From the NCBI RefSeq assembly GCF_014647495.1, contig NZ_BMPH01000013.1:62001-126000 (forward strand): 64,000 nucleotides of DNA, written 5' to 3'. The notes under the pieces are model-generated. The model was given only the letters and a program-made list of their open reading frames with translations, did not search any database and was not told where the DNA came from. This stretch comes from Glutamicibacter protophormiae (GTDB lineage Bacteria; Actinomycetota; Actinomycetes; Actinomycetales; Micrococcaceae). Positions 18,510-26,485 of the stretch are shown here, in pieces (position 1 is the first letter of the stretch; every line of letters starts with the position of its first letter). Position numbers and translations under genes: made by a program.

Positions 18510-20171
18510 TTACTTGGCGGAGAATTCGCCGATCTGCAGACCGTATGGACGATCAGGATTGGCACCCGAGGCCCGGCGAGGCAGATCGGTGACATTCAGG
18601 AAGATGTACTGGCCTTCCATGAAGTCCTTGTCCCCATCCTTGACCGGGACGGTGACCGATGGGCCGGAGAAGGAACCCTTGGCCACGGACGTGGCGCTGC
18701 CCAGATCATCCGAACTGCCCACGAGAATTTCGTAGGCGCCACCGGTGGCGTTCAGGCCATCCAGCGAGATCTCGGAAACAGCCGACTTCTCTTCAAGCTC
18801 GAGGATGAAAACCATGTTCGAGGCGAATCCGCCGAAGTTGCCTGTGGTGTAGGAGAAGGACTTGTAGCTGCTCGAGGCATTCCCGTCAGTCATCTTCGAC
18901 AAAGTATCGTCGGTTGCCGAATTCAATTCCTGATTGCCCGGAACCAGTCGGGAGACGTCGGCGACAGCCGGAGCCGGCAGTGACGGGGTCTCGGATTCCT
19001 CCGGGGTATTGGACTCACCCGGGGTGGTTGGAGCTTCGTTGACGGTCGGGGCCCCGTTGTCATCCGCCTGGTTGTCCTTGTCGCCGCCCAGGAAGTTGAA
19101 GGCAAAGACCACGCCGATGACCAGAACGATCACTAGTACGGCACCGACCAGCAGGCGGGTGCCGCGCGAGGTGCTCTCCTCCTCGTCAACCTGTTCGACG
19201 GCCTGGTTCTGCACCGGAGCGTTCTTGGCCGCTGCCGGGAAAGTCGAGGCCTTGGGTGCAGCTGCGCTGGCCGCACCCGCTGCAACGCCGGCAGCCGCCG
19301 CTGCGGCCTTCTTCTTGGCGTCGCTCGAGGCAGCGGCAGACTTGGGCTGCTGCTTCTGCTGCTGGGGCCTGGATTCTTCCGGTTTGGCCTTGGGAGCCTG
19401 GCCCTTGGACTGTGCCGCGGCGGCCAGGGCAGCGGTTGCGGTGACGTTGGGCTCGACCTTGTCGTCCAGCCGCGTGACCTTCGGCTTGGGAGCCTCGGGC
19501 TGCGCAGGAGCCACCGGGGTAGCGGCGGTCGGAGTCACCTGGACATTCGGAGCGGTCTGGTCGTCGACATCGGCCGGAGCCGCATATTGCTGGCCGTCGT
19601 CTTCCTGGTAGCCGGAATCGTCGTAGACGTCCTCGGCAGACTGCTGCTGGTTTTTCTTGCCGAAGCGGTTTTTGAAGCCGGCGAAGCCGTTGGACAGCGC
19701 GGTGCCGACCTTGCCCTGCTGTTCGGACGCGTCCTCGTAGCGAAGGTTCTCGTAGTACTCGTCATCGTCCGCGTAGGTCTCCGGGACGGACTGGCGCGAT
19801 TCGCCGAAGATCTCGGTGCCCAGGGTGTCGGTGAAGAACGGCTCCACGTACGGCGCCTCGTCGGTTTCCAGCACCAGATCAAGCATGTCCGACGAACGGG
19901 CCACGTTGGCGACCAGATAGGTCTGATTTGAATCGGTGATGCCCAAGTCAAGAACCTGGACATTGGACGTACGCTCGCCCATGGCGATTTCACGGGCGCT
20001 GGTGGCCAGCTGGGATGAATTGTGAACCGAAGCCACCATGATGCTGACCGCGCGGTTGAGCACCTGATCGATGCCGCTTAGGACCAGATCGCCTTCTGCG
20101 GATGACAAAACGGTCTCGGTGACCTGGTAACGGCCGCTGAGAACGGAGCCGACATCGATTGGCTGCGACAC
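18510..20171 (-). CDS. MurJ-associated pseudokinase-like membrane protein
   Basis: The protein begins GSVLSGRYQVTETVLSSAEGDLVLSGIDQVLNRAVSIMVA, which resembles the N-lobe of a Ser/Thr protein kinase without its catalytic C-lobe. A low-complexity Gln/Ala/Pro/Lys-rich segment follows, then one membrane helix (LLVGAVLVIVLVIGVVFAFNFL). The C-terminal extracellular domain (SYKSFSYTTGNFGGFASNMVFILEL) looks like a galactose-binding or discoidin fold. In mycobacteria the MviN protein Rv3910 carries a pseudokinase, a TM helix and such a domain fused behind MurJ. Here the equivalent is a separate protein next to murJ. I chose GTG 20171 (SQPIDVGSVL) because GGAG lies 7 bases upstream; TTG 20183 and ATG 20177 are alternatives. 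Confidence 0.75.
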   Translation of the reverse strand: MSQPIDVGSVLSGRYQVTETVLSSAEGDLVLSGIDQVLNRAVSIMVASVHNSSQLATSAREIAMGERTSNVQVLDLGITDSNQTYLVANVARSSDMLDLVLETDEAPYVEPFFTDTLGTEIFGESRQSVPETYADDDEYYENLRYEDASEQQGKVGTALSNGFAGFKNRFGKKNQQQSAEDVYDDSGYQEDDGQQYAAPADVDDQTAPNVQVTPTAATPVAPAQPEAPKPKVTRLDDKVEPNVTATAALAAAAQSKGQAPKAKPEESRPQQQKQQPKSAAASSDAKKKAAAAAAGVAAGAASAAAPKASTFPAAAKNAPVQNQAVEQVDEEESTSRGTRLLVGAVLVIVLVIGVVFAFNFLGGDKDNQADDNGAPTVNEAPTTPGESNTPEESETPSLPAPAVADVSRLVPGNQELNSATDDTLSKMTDGNASSSYKSFSYTTGNFGGFASNMVFILELEEKSAVSEISLDGLNATGGAYEILVGSSDDLGSATSVAKGSFSGPSVTVPVKDGDKDFMEGQYIFLNVTDLPRRASGANPDRPYGLQIGEFSAK

Positions 20172-20300
20172 GTGCATCTCCAAGGGGTTGGTTTGCGGTT
20201 CGATGGCAGTGAGGCACCGCCATCTGCCATGTTACCTGCCGATGTCGGCGGATTGGTGGCTATTTGGGCAGAATCACCTTGGTTCTTCGCGGCGCCGCTG

Positions 20301-22058
20301 CTAGCGCTTAAGTCCCGGGATTCGGCGCAGCAGGGGGCCCAGGAACCCGTCCAGTTCCGGAACCTTGGTCTTGTAGAGCAAACCGATGAAGACCACGGCC
20401 ATCACGCCACCCACGACGATCACGGTGATGATGGCGGTGATCAGCGAATCGTAGGCGAATCCGAAGTTGAAACCGCCCATGAACCACAGCACCAAGCAGC
20501 CCACCAATGCGGAAATGGTTGCCATCCAGCCGATGCGCACGTAGGTGTCGATCACCCGGGTGATGCCGTAGTCCCCGTACCTGTGCTTGACCAAATAGTG
20601 TGTGCCGATGGCGCCGAGCACGTTGGTCAGGCCGTAGATGAAGGCGATGGCCGCGGCGATGTGCAGCGGGTCGACCACTGCGGCCGCGGTGAAGGCGAGC
20701 ACCAGACCCAGGGCGGCGGTGGCAGTCTGGATCAACATGGGGGTGCGGGTGTCCTCATCGGCGAAGAACACGCGCAGCATGAAGAACTGCAGGGACTTGA
20801 ACGGAAGGCCCAGCGCAGTGAGCACCAGCAACTGGCCCAGCGCTCCGGCGGCCTGGGCGGCGTATTCGGAGTTGCCGGCGAAGAGACGCCCCAGCGGACC
20901 AGCGAGCACGATGAAAACCAGCGTGCAGAAGATGATGGGTATGGCTGTCGAGCGCATTCCCTGGCTGAGCAGCCCACCCACGTCATGCCGGCGGTTCTCG
21001 TGGAAGGCCCGAGTGAAGTCGTTGAACAGCACGGTGGCGACGGTCAGCGCGAACAGCGAATGCGGCAGCACGGTGATCAACTGAGAGGTGTTCAGCGCGT
21101 ATTCGCCGGCCACGGAGGCCGCCTGCTCCGCAGGCAGCTCGGTTCGGGCGGCCGTCGCAGCGGAGACGATCTTCGAGTACAGCAGCGAGGAGACGTTGCC
21201 GATGACCATGGCTGCCAGAGTCCAGATGGCCAGCTTGCCCACGTGGCGCAGGCCCATGCCACGCCAGGAAAAATCGAGTTTGAGCTGTAGGCCGGTCTTC
21301 TTCAACGGCCACAGCAGCACTACCGATTGCATCATGATTCCCAGTGTTGCGCCGCCGGCCAGCCAGATGGTTTTGCCGGTGGTCCAGGTATCCATCGGGT
21401 CCCCGGAGGAATAGGCGCCGAAAGTGATGATGAATGCGCCGATGACCAGCAGCTGGATGATGTTGTTGACCGCCGGGGCCCACATAAATGCGGCGAACCT
21501 GCCGTTGGCGTTGAGCACCTGGCCGAGCACGGCATACAGGCCGTAGAAGAAGACTTGGGGCAGCGACCAGTAGGCGAAGGCCGTGCCCAGCACAATCATC
21601 GGTTCGGTCCAGTTGTGGGTCAGCGCCACGATCAGGGGCCTGGCGAACAGCGTGAGGACCAGTGCCATCGCGCCCATGACGACCATGGTGAGGGTGATCA
21701 GTTTGGAGGTGTAGGCGGCGCCCCGGTCCGCGGCCTTGGATGCCTTGATCAGCTGCGGGATCAGCACCACGTTGAAGATGCCGCCGGCCAGCAGCATGAA
21801 GATGATCGTCGGGATGACGTTCGCCTTCTCGAAGATGTCCGCCACCGATGTCACCGATCCGATGGCCAAGGCCAGCAGGGCAGTGCGCACGAAGCCCAGG
21901 ATTCTGGACACCAAGGTGCCGGAGGCCATCAGGGCATAGACCTTTGACCTGGAGCCGCCGGAGGCAGCCGGGGTTTTGGCCACTGGTTCGGGAACCATTT
22001 CCAACGCTCCTGTTACCGGTTGGTCGGAGCCCTGAAACGAATTAGGAACCTGAGACAT
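20301..22058 (-). CDS. murJ: Lipid II flippase MurJ (MviN)
   Basis: MurJ moves lipid-linked peptidoglycan precursor across the membrane. The 585-residue protein is strongly hydrophobic, with about 14 membrane segments of the MOP superfamily (for example ASGTLVSRILGFVRTALLALAIG, IFMLLAGGIFNVVLIPQLIKA). It begins with a short cytoplasmic tail and has no C-terminal pseudokinase, in contrast to mycobacterial MviN. Its start overlaps the end of the NUDIX gene by 17 bases, implying translational coupling. The downstream gene encodes the separate pseudokinase-like partner. Confidence 0.94.
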   Translation of the reverse strand: MSQVPNSFQGSDQPVTGALEMVPEPVAKTPAASGGSRSKVYALMASGTLVSRILGFVRTALLALAIGSVTSVADIFEKANVIPTIIFMLLAGGIFNVVLIPQLIKASKAADRGAAYTSKLITLTMVVMGAMALVLTLFARPLIVALTHNWTEPMIVLGTAFAYWSLPQVFFYGLYAVLGQVLNANGRFAAFMWAPAVNNIIQLLVIGAFIITFGAYSSGDPMDTWTTGKTIWLAGGATLGIMMQSVVLLWPLKKTGLQLKLDFSWRGMGLRHVGKLAIWTLAAMVIGNVSSLLYSKIVSAATAARTELPAEQAASVAGEYALNTSQLITVLPHSLFALTVATVLFNDFTRAFHENRRHDVGGLLSQGMRSTAIPIIFCTLVFIVLAGPLGRLFAGNSEYAAQAAGALGQLLVLTALGLPFKSLQFFMLRVFFADEDTRTPMLIQTATAALGLVLAFTAAAVVDPLHIAAAIAFIYGLTNVLGAIGTHYLVKHRYGDYGITRVIDTYVRIGWMATISALVGCLVLWFMGGFNFGFAYDSLITAIITVIVVGGVMAVVFIGLLYKTKVPELDGFLGPLLRRIPGLKR

Positions 22059-22581
22059 ACTTCGTTAGAACCTCGCGTGCCAGTTCTGCGATCCGGCGCT
22101 CATTAGGGAAGGACAGGCGTTTGCCCAGGGCATCGAGCGGCACCCAGGCAACATCCACGGCTTCGTGATCTGGATCGTTTTCGATGGTCAGATGCCCGCC
22201 GGTGGCTTCCAATAGGAAATGGTGTACGGTCTTGTGCACCCGGTAGTTAGTCACGGTGAACCAGTAGTCAACCGAACCCAAGGGTGCGAGGATCTTGCCG
22301 GCGATGCCGGTTTCCTCCTCGATTTCGCGGATGGCCGCTTCCTCGTTGGTTTCTTCGCCCTCCGGGTGCCCCTTGGGAAGGCACCATTCCAGGCGCCCGC
22401 CGCGGTTATACCGAGCGATGATCGCCACCGGAAAATCCGGTTTTTCGAAGTCGATGACGATGCCTCCGGAGGAGACTTCCTCGACGGTCGGCAGACTCGT
22501 ATGACCGCCAGTTGCCTGCGCGCGGGCCATTGACGCAGTCAACGGCGTGCGCTTTGGGGCAGACGGGATCGGTCGGTTCAT
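22042..22581 (-). CDS. NUDIX hydrolase
   Basis: The 179-residue protein contains a complete NUDIX box, GHPEGEETNEEAAIREIEEETGI (G-x5-E-x7-RE-x2-EE-x-G), at about residues 100-122, so it should cleave a nucleoside diphosphate linked to another group. The substrate cannot be told. The order NUDIX-murJ-pseudokinase-trxB-trxA is conserved in actinobacteria and faces the CCA gene divergently. The first 25 residues (RPIPSAPKRTP) are basic and unstructured. A -10 element 6 bp before the ATG suggests a leaderless mRNA. Confidence 0.9.
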   Translation of the reverse strand: MNRPIPSAPKRTPLTASMARAQATGGHTSLPTVEEVSSGGIVIDFEKPDFPVAIIARYNRGGRLEWCLPKGHPEGEETNEEAAIREIEEETGIAGKILAPLGSVDYWFTVTNYRVHKTVHHFLLEATGGHLTIENDPDHEAVDVAWVPLDALGKRLSFPNERRIAELAREVLTKYVSGS

Positions 22582-22587
22582 GGATCC

Positions 22588-22593
22588 ACTCTA
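22588..22593 (-). promoter_or_regulatory. -10 element giving a leaderless NUDIX mRNA
   Basis: TAGAGT (minus strand) ends 6 bp before the ATG at 22581. Transcription would start at or next to the A of the start codon, and no Shine-Dalgarno sequence is present. Confidence 0.5.
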
Positions 22594-22705
22594 TCTAGAA
22601 AGTGCCCTCCTTCGCCTTATCGACGTGGGCAAGTAAGTGATCTCGCTGGCAATGTCACTGATTTTTGAAGCAAACTTGCGGGATTTCTGGCACGCTTAAG
22701 GAACT

Positions 22706-24154
22706 ATGCATGTACTCCCCACTCATGACGCACTGCGTCAAATCCTGCCCTCGGTCATTTTTGAGCTCGCCGACCGATTCGTCCGGGCAGGTCATGAGCT
22801 ATCCCTGGTGGGCGGTCCGGTCCGCGACCTGTACCTCGGCCGGGTTTCACCCGATCTCGACTTCACCACCAGTGCACGGCCCGAGGATACCCTGAAAATT
22901 ATTGCCGGCTGGGCAGACAATACGTGGGATGTGGGTCGGGAGTTCGGCACCATTGCCTTCAAAAAGGGCACATACACGCTCGAAGTCACGACCTACCGAG
23001 CTGATGCCTATGACAAGGATTCACGCAAGCCGGTAGTGGCCTTCGGCGACAACTTGCATGATGATCTTTTCCGCCGCGACTTCACCATGAATGCCATGGC
23101 CTTGCGTCTGCCCGAGCTAGAGCTGGTCGACCCGTTCGACGGTGTCTCGTCGCTGACCGACCAACAGATCAGGACTCCCGGTTCGCCGGATATCTCCTTC
23201 TCGGACGATCCGCTGCGCATGATGCGAGCGGCACGTTTCGCTTCGCAACTGAAGATCGAAGTGAGCCCGGAAGTGCGCCAGGCCATGAGTGAAATGACCG
23301 ACCGCATCGAAATCATCTCCGCAGAGCGCGTGCGTGATGAATTGGTCAAGCTGATCAACGGAGCGGATCCCCGTGCTGGCATCGACCTGCTGGTGGATAC
23401 CGGTCTTGCCGATCGCGTCCTGCCCGAGGTGTCCGCCCTGCGTCTGGAAATCGACGAACACCACCGCCACAAGGACGTGTACCAGCATTCTCTGACGGTG
23501 CTAGAACAGGCCATGGAACTGGAAACGGACGCGGAGGGAGCCGTTCCGGGCCCGGATTTTGTTCTGCGTTTCGCTGCGCTCATGCACGATGCGGGGAAGC
23601 CGGCAACCCGGAAGTTCGAGCCTAGCGGCGCGGTGTCCTTCCGCCATCACGACATGGTTGGTTCCAAACTGGTCAAGGCGCGCATGCGCGCCCTGCGCTT
23701 CGACAAGGACACCACAAAGGCCGTGGCCCGCTTGGTCGAACTGCACATGCGCTTCTACGGCTACGGCGATGCCGGGTGGACCGACTCGGCGGTGCGCCGC
23801 TATGTCACGGATGCCGGCAGCTTGCTGGAGCGGCTGCATCGCCTGACTCGTTCGGATGTCACTACGCGCAATCGTAGGAAGGCAGAGCGGCTCGCTTTCG
23901 CCTATGACGATCTCGAGGCACGCATTGCAGCCATTGCGGAGCAGGAGGAGCTTGATTCGATCCGCCCGGACTTGGACGGCGAACAGATCATGGCCATCCT
24001 CGGAATTCGCCCGGGCCCCGTCGTGGGGCGGGCCTATAAATTCATGCTTAATTTGCGTCTTGATGAAGGCGTGCTTGGTGAGGAAACTGCCGGTGAGCGG
24101 CTCCGTCAATGGTGGGCACTGCAACCGGAGGCGCAAGCGGGAGTTACTGAATAG
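22706..24154 (+). CDS. cca: CCA tRNA nucleotidyltransferase
   Basis: This enzyme adds or repairs the 3' CCA end of tRNAs. The 482-residue protein has the polymerase-beta-like head with LVGGPVRDLYLGR and DLDFTT (metal-binding acidic pair) at about residues 30-55, the RRDFTMNAMAL motif near 125, the tRNA-binding neck, and an HD domain with HDAGKP at about residues 296-301. The HD version is the usual actinobacterial form and may remove 2',3'-cyclic phosphates. AAGGAA precedes the ATG. It is transcribed divergently from the NUDIX-murJ operon. Confidence 0.93.
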   Translation: MHVLPTHDALRQILPSVIFELADRFVRAGHELSLVGGPVRDLYLGRVSPDLDFTTSARPEDTLKIIAGWADNTWDVGREFGTIAFKKGTYTLEVTTYRADAYDKDSRKPVVAFGDNLHDDLFRRDFTMNAMALRLPELELVDPFDGVSSLTDQQIRTPGSPDISFSDDPLRMMRAARFASQLKIEVSPEVRQAMSEMTDRIEIISAERVRDELVKLINGADPRAGIDLLVDTGLADRVLPEVSALRLEIDEHHRHKDVYQHSLTVLEQAMELETDAEGAVPGPDFVLRFAALMHDAGKPATRKFEPSGAVSFRHHDMVGSKLVKARMRALRFDKDTTKAVARLVELHMRFYGYGDAGWTDSAVRRYVTDAGSLLERLHRLTRSDVTTRNRRKAERLAFAYDDLEARIAAIAEQEELDSIRPDLDGEQIMAILGIRPGPVVGRAYKFMLNLRLDEGVLGEETAGERLRQWWALQPEAQAGVTE

Positions 24155-24176
24155 TAGCGTCTGACTAGTTCAGCAG

Positions 24177-24214
24177 CGAAGAGCCGGATTCCCCGCAGGG
24201 AATCCGGCTCTTCG
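24177..24214 (+). terminator. Intrinsic terminator after cca
   Basis: A perfect 17-bp stem (CGAAGAGCCGGATTCCC and its complement) with a CGCA loop lies 22 bp past the cca stop. Only weak T-rich sequence follows. Confidence 0.85.
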
Positions 24215-24396
24215 CATGCGCGGCTGAAATTTTCTTAAATAAAATGTTGAAATAGCTAGCGTGCGTCTCGTCGTGCATGTATGCTGAATATTGTGATTGG
24301 GAAGTCTCAATGAGAATTTCGAATCGAAAAGTTATCCGAACACAGTCTCGCGTTGCACGCGATTGACTCAGAGCAGATTTTAGGAGGTGGGACACG

Positions 24397-24510
24397 ATGA
24401 ATATGAATCAGACTTATGTGATCGATCGCCCGGTGCGATTCGGCAAAGGCATTTCTGCGCCCAACGGCCATCGCTTCGTCTCCCCAACCTCCGGAACAGC
24501 GGACTCCTAA
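24397..24510 (+). CDS. 37-residue small ORF with strong RBS
   Basis: ATG 24397 follows TAGGAGGTGGG at an ideal distance and opens MNMNQTYVIDRPVRFGKGI, ending TSGTADS. It is slightly basic, has no membrane segment and belongs to no family I recognise. A hairpin with a T run follows 20 bp after its stop, so it may be a leader peptide for the next two small ORFs or an independent small protein. It stands between two terminators, downstream of cca. Confidence 0.5.
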   Translation: MNMNQTYVIDRPVRFGKGISAPNGHRFVSPTSGTADS

Positions 24511-24530
24511 CATCATCTAGGTATCCAGAC

Positions 24531-24584
24531 AAAGTTCCTGAGGTTGAAAGTCAGTAATCGACTCCCACCTTAGGAACTTTTTTC
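24531..24584 (+). terminator. Terminator/attenuator between small ORFs
   Basis: AAAGTTCCTGAGG pairs with CCTTAGGAACTTT (one G-T pair), with a 27-nt loop and a run of six or more T directly after the stem. The next ORF starts one base after the T run, and its only possible ribosome-binding site (AGGA) lies inside the 3' arm. The hairpin could thus control both transcription and translation of the next ORF. Confidence 0.65.
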
Positions 24585-24743
24585 ATGTCTGCTCCACTTT
24601 TCGCCACGGCAGCCCAACGTGCAGTTCGGACCTCGGAACTAATCTTCGCTGGACCGGAAAGCCTGAAGGCTCGTGCAATCTCTACTACCCGTCAAGATCT
24701 TCCTGCCCCTTTGATGCTGCGCGAAGGGAGGGAAAGCAAATGA
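24585..24743 (+). CDS. 52-residue small ORF
   Basis: MSAPLFATAAQRAVRTSELI to LREGRESK, basic, no recognisable family. Its stop overlaps the ATG of the next small ORF (ATGA), which suggests translational coupling. Its own start is poorly exposed because AGGA lies in the preceding hairpin. The evidence for real translation is this coupling only. Confidence 0.4.
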   Translation: MSAPLFATAAQRAVRTSELIFAGPESLKARAISTTRQDLPAPLMLREGRESK

Positions 24744-24862
24744 CCAAACGCCAGGACAAGCGCAAGATCAACTACCTTGACAGCGCCGAATTCAGCCGCA
24801 ACATGCGCCAGCGTGAGTTGAAGAACCACGTGCCGCCAGAAATGTACTTCCGCATTCGATAG
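24740..24862 (+). CDS. 40-residue basic small ORF
   Basis: MTKRQDKRKINYLDSAEFSR to PPEMYFRIR, very basic with a charged, probably helical middle. It is preceded by GAAGGGAGGGAAA at a good distance, the best translation signal of the pair, and overlaps the previous ORF by 4 bases. A hairpin follows directly. It is unrecognised; its composition suggests nucleic-acid or ribosome binding, which is inference only. Confidence 0.5.
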   Translation: MTKRQDKRKINYLDSAEFSRNMRQRELKNHVPPEMYFRIR

Positions 24863-24863
24863 A

Positions 24864-24892
24864 TGCTGATAACGCCATTACCGTTATCAGCA
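24864..24892 (+). terminator. Hairpin after the small-ORF pair
   Basis: A perfect 11-bp stem TGCTGATAACG / CGTTATCAGCA with a 7-nt loop starts 1 bp after the stop codon at 24862. There is no T run. Confidence 0.55.
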
Positions 24893-24940
24893 CCATTGAA
24901 CCTAGGAGTACATCATGAACTCGCCGATCAATTCTCAGAG

Positions 24941-24966
24941 GCCCGCCGGCCTGCAAGCCGGCGGGC
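24941..24966 (+). terminator. GC-rich hairpin
   Basis: A perfect 10-bp stem GCCCGCCGGC / GCCGGCGGGC with loop CTGCAA, followed by TTCCC. It lies within a possible 36-codon frame (24915-25025) that I do not call a gene. Confidence 0.6.
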
Positions 24967-25044
24967 TTCCCGCATTAAGTGCCAAATGCGGCCGCCAATC
25001 GGAAATAGACCAGCCATGGTTTTGATTCGGGGGTTGCGGGCAAC

Positions 25045-25089
25045 AAAAAAGCAGCCGGTGCTGGAATCAATGATCCCGGCACCGGCTGC
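25045..25089 (-). terminator. Intrinsic terminator of ino1
   Basis: Stem GCAGCCGGTGC / GCACCGGCTGC around a 17-nt loop. On the minus strand it is followed by TTTTTT (plus strand AAAAAA at 25045-25050). It lies 14 bp past the ino1 stop. Confidence 0.9.
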
Positions 25090-25103
25090 TGATTCAATGA
25101 GGC

Positions 25104-26189
25104 TTAGCGCTCGATGTCGCCCCGGATGAAGGCTTCGACCTTCTGGCGGGCGCTTTCATCGTCGTACTGCTCTGGTGGCGACTTCATGAAGTAGCTGGAT
25201 GCCGACAGGATTGGTCCACCGATACCACGGTCCAGTGCGATCTTGGCGGCGCGCACAGCGTCGATGATCACGCCGGCGGAGTTCGGGGAATCCCAGACCT
25301 CGAGCTTGTATTCCAGGTTGACCGGGGCGTCGCCGAAGTTGCGGCCCTCAAGGCGCACGAACGCCCACTTGCGGTCGTCAAGCCAAGCAACGTAGTCCGA
25401 CGGGCCGATGTGCACGTCGTCCTCGCCCAGTTCGGCCGAGGTGTTGGAGGTGACGGCCTGGGTCTTGGAAATCTTCTTGGATTCCAAGCGGTCGCGCTCG
25501 AGCATGTTCTTGAAGTCCATGTTGCCGCCGACGTTCAGCTGGTAAGTGCGATCGAGCACCACGCCGCGGTCTTCAAAGAGCTTCGCCATCACGCGGTGGG
25601 TGATGGTGGCGCCAATCTGGGACTTGATGTCATCGCCAACAATCGGGACGCCTGCATCAGTGAACTTCTGGGCCCACTCAGGGGTGCCTGCGATGAAGAC
25701 GGGCAGGGCATTGACGAAGGCGACGCCGGCGTCAATGGCGCACTGGGCATAGAACTTTGCGGCCTTTTCGGAACCAACCGGCAGATAGCAAACCAGTACG
25801 TCGACCTTGTCGTCCTTCAGCGACTGGACGATGTCGACCGGCTCGGCCGCCGACTCTTCGATGGTCTCGCGGTAGTACTTGCCCAGGCCATCCATTGTGT
25901 GGCCACGCTGAACGGTCACGCCCGTGGTCGGGACGTCAGCAATCTTGATGGTGTTGTTCTCGCTGGCGAGGATTGCCTCGGACAGATCGAGGCCAACCTT
26001 CTTGGCGTCAACGTCGAAGGCGCTGACGAACTGCACGTCGCCGACGTGGTACTCGCCGAACTGCACATGCATTAAACCGGGAACGGTGGAATTTGCATCG
26101 GCATTCCGGTAGTACTCGACACCTTGGATAAGTGAAGTGGCGCAGTTGCCTACGCCAACGATGGCAACGCGAATCGGGTTCGCCGACAC
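25104..26189 (-). CDS. ino1: Inositol-3-phosphate synthase
   Basis: Converts glucose 6-phosphate to myo-inositol 3-phosphate, the first step to phosphatidylinositol and mycothiol in actinobacteria. The 361-residue protein has the NAD-binding motif [21 protein letters not shown] at the N terminus, the catalytic region [21 protein letters not shown] and [12 protein letters not shown], typical of the short bacterial/archaeal class. It stands alone, with its own terminator and a 296-bp upstream spacer. Such genes are often controlled by inositol or an adjacent regulator, but none is seen here. Confidence 0.95.
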   Translation of the reverse strand: MSANPIRVAIVGVGNCATSLIQGVEYYRNADANSTVPGLMHVQFGEYHVGDVQFVSAFDVDAKKVGLDLSEAILASENNTIKIADVPTTGVTVQRGHTMDGLGKYYRETIEESAAEPVDIVQSLKDDKVDVLVCYLPVGSEKAAKFYAQCAIDAGVAFVNALPVFIAGTPEWAQKFTDAGVPIVGDDIKSQIGATITHRVMAKLFEDRGVVLDRTYQLNVGGNMDFKNMLERDRLESKKISKTQAVTSNTSAELGEDDVHIGPSDYVAWLDDRKWAFVRLEGRNFGDAPVNLEYKLEVWDSPNSAGVIIDAVRAAKIALDRGIGGPILSASSYFMKSPPEQYDDESARQKVEAFIRGDIER

Positions 26190-26485
26190 ATGAACTCCTT
26201 ATTGAAATGTATAAACCTCCGGGCAACTGGGCGCGCAGAAGACGCGGCACAGAGATATGCCCCTATTGATCTTAAGTCCTTAGGGCCCTGAAACATTCCC
26301 GGAATTGCCGGTAATCACAGTAGGTCAACGAATCGTGCCCTGAACGCGGGTCAGATCAGATCAATGTTGTAGTTGCCCATGACGGCGTTTCGAAGGTACT
26401 TTGTACAGGGCTATAAATAAGTTTAATAATGACACTGCCGAGGAATTCAAGGTCAAATCAATGTCAGTATCAAAATTATTTTTGT
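26190..26485. other. Spacer between ino1 and the glycan operon
   Basis: About 300 bp of non-coding DNA, AT-rich towards the glycan operon. It must hold the ino1 promoter and the end of the glycan operon. No convincing hairpin terminator or operator stands out. Confidence 0.4.

Noticed and set aside
24915-25025. 36-codon ORF with TAGGAGTA before the ATG
   Set aside because: Most of it is a GC-rich perfect hairpin and no family is recognisable. I call the hairpin a terminator.
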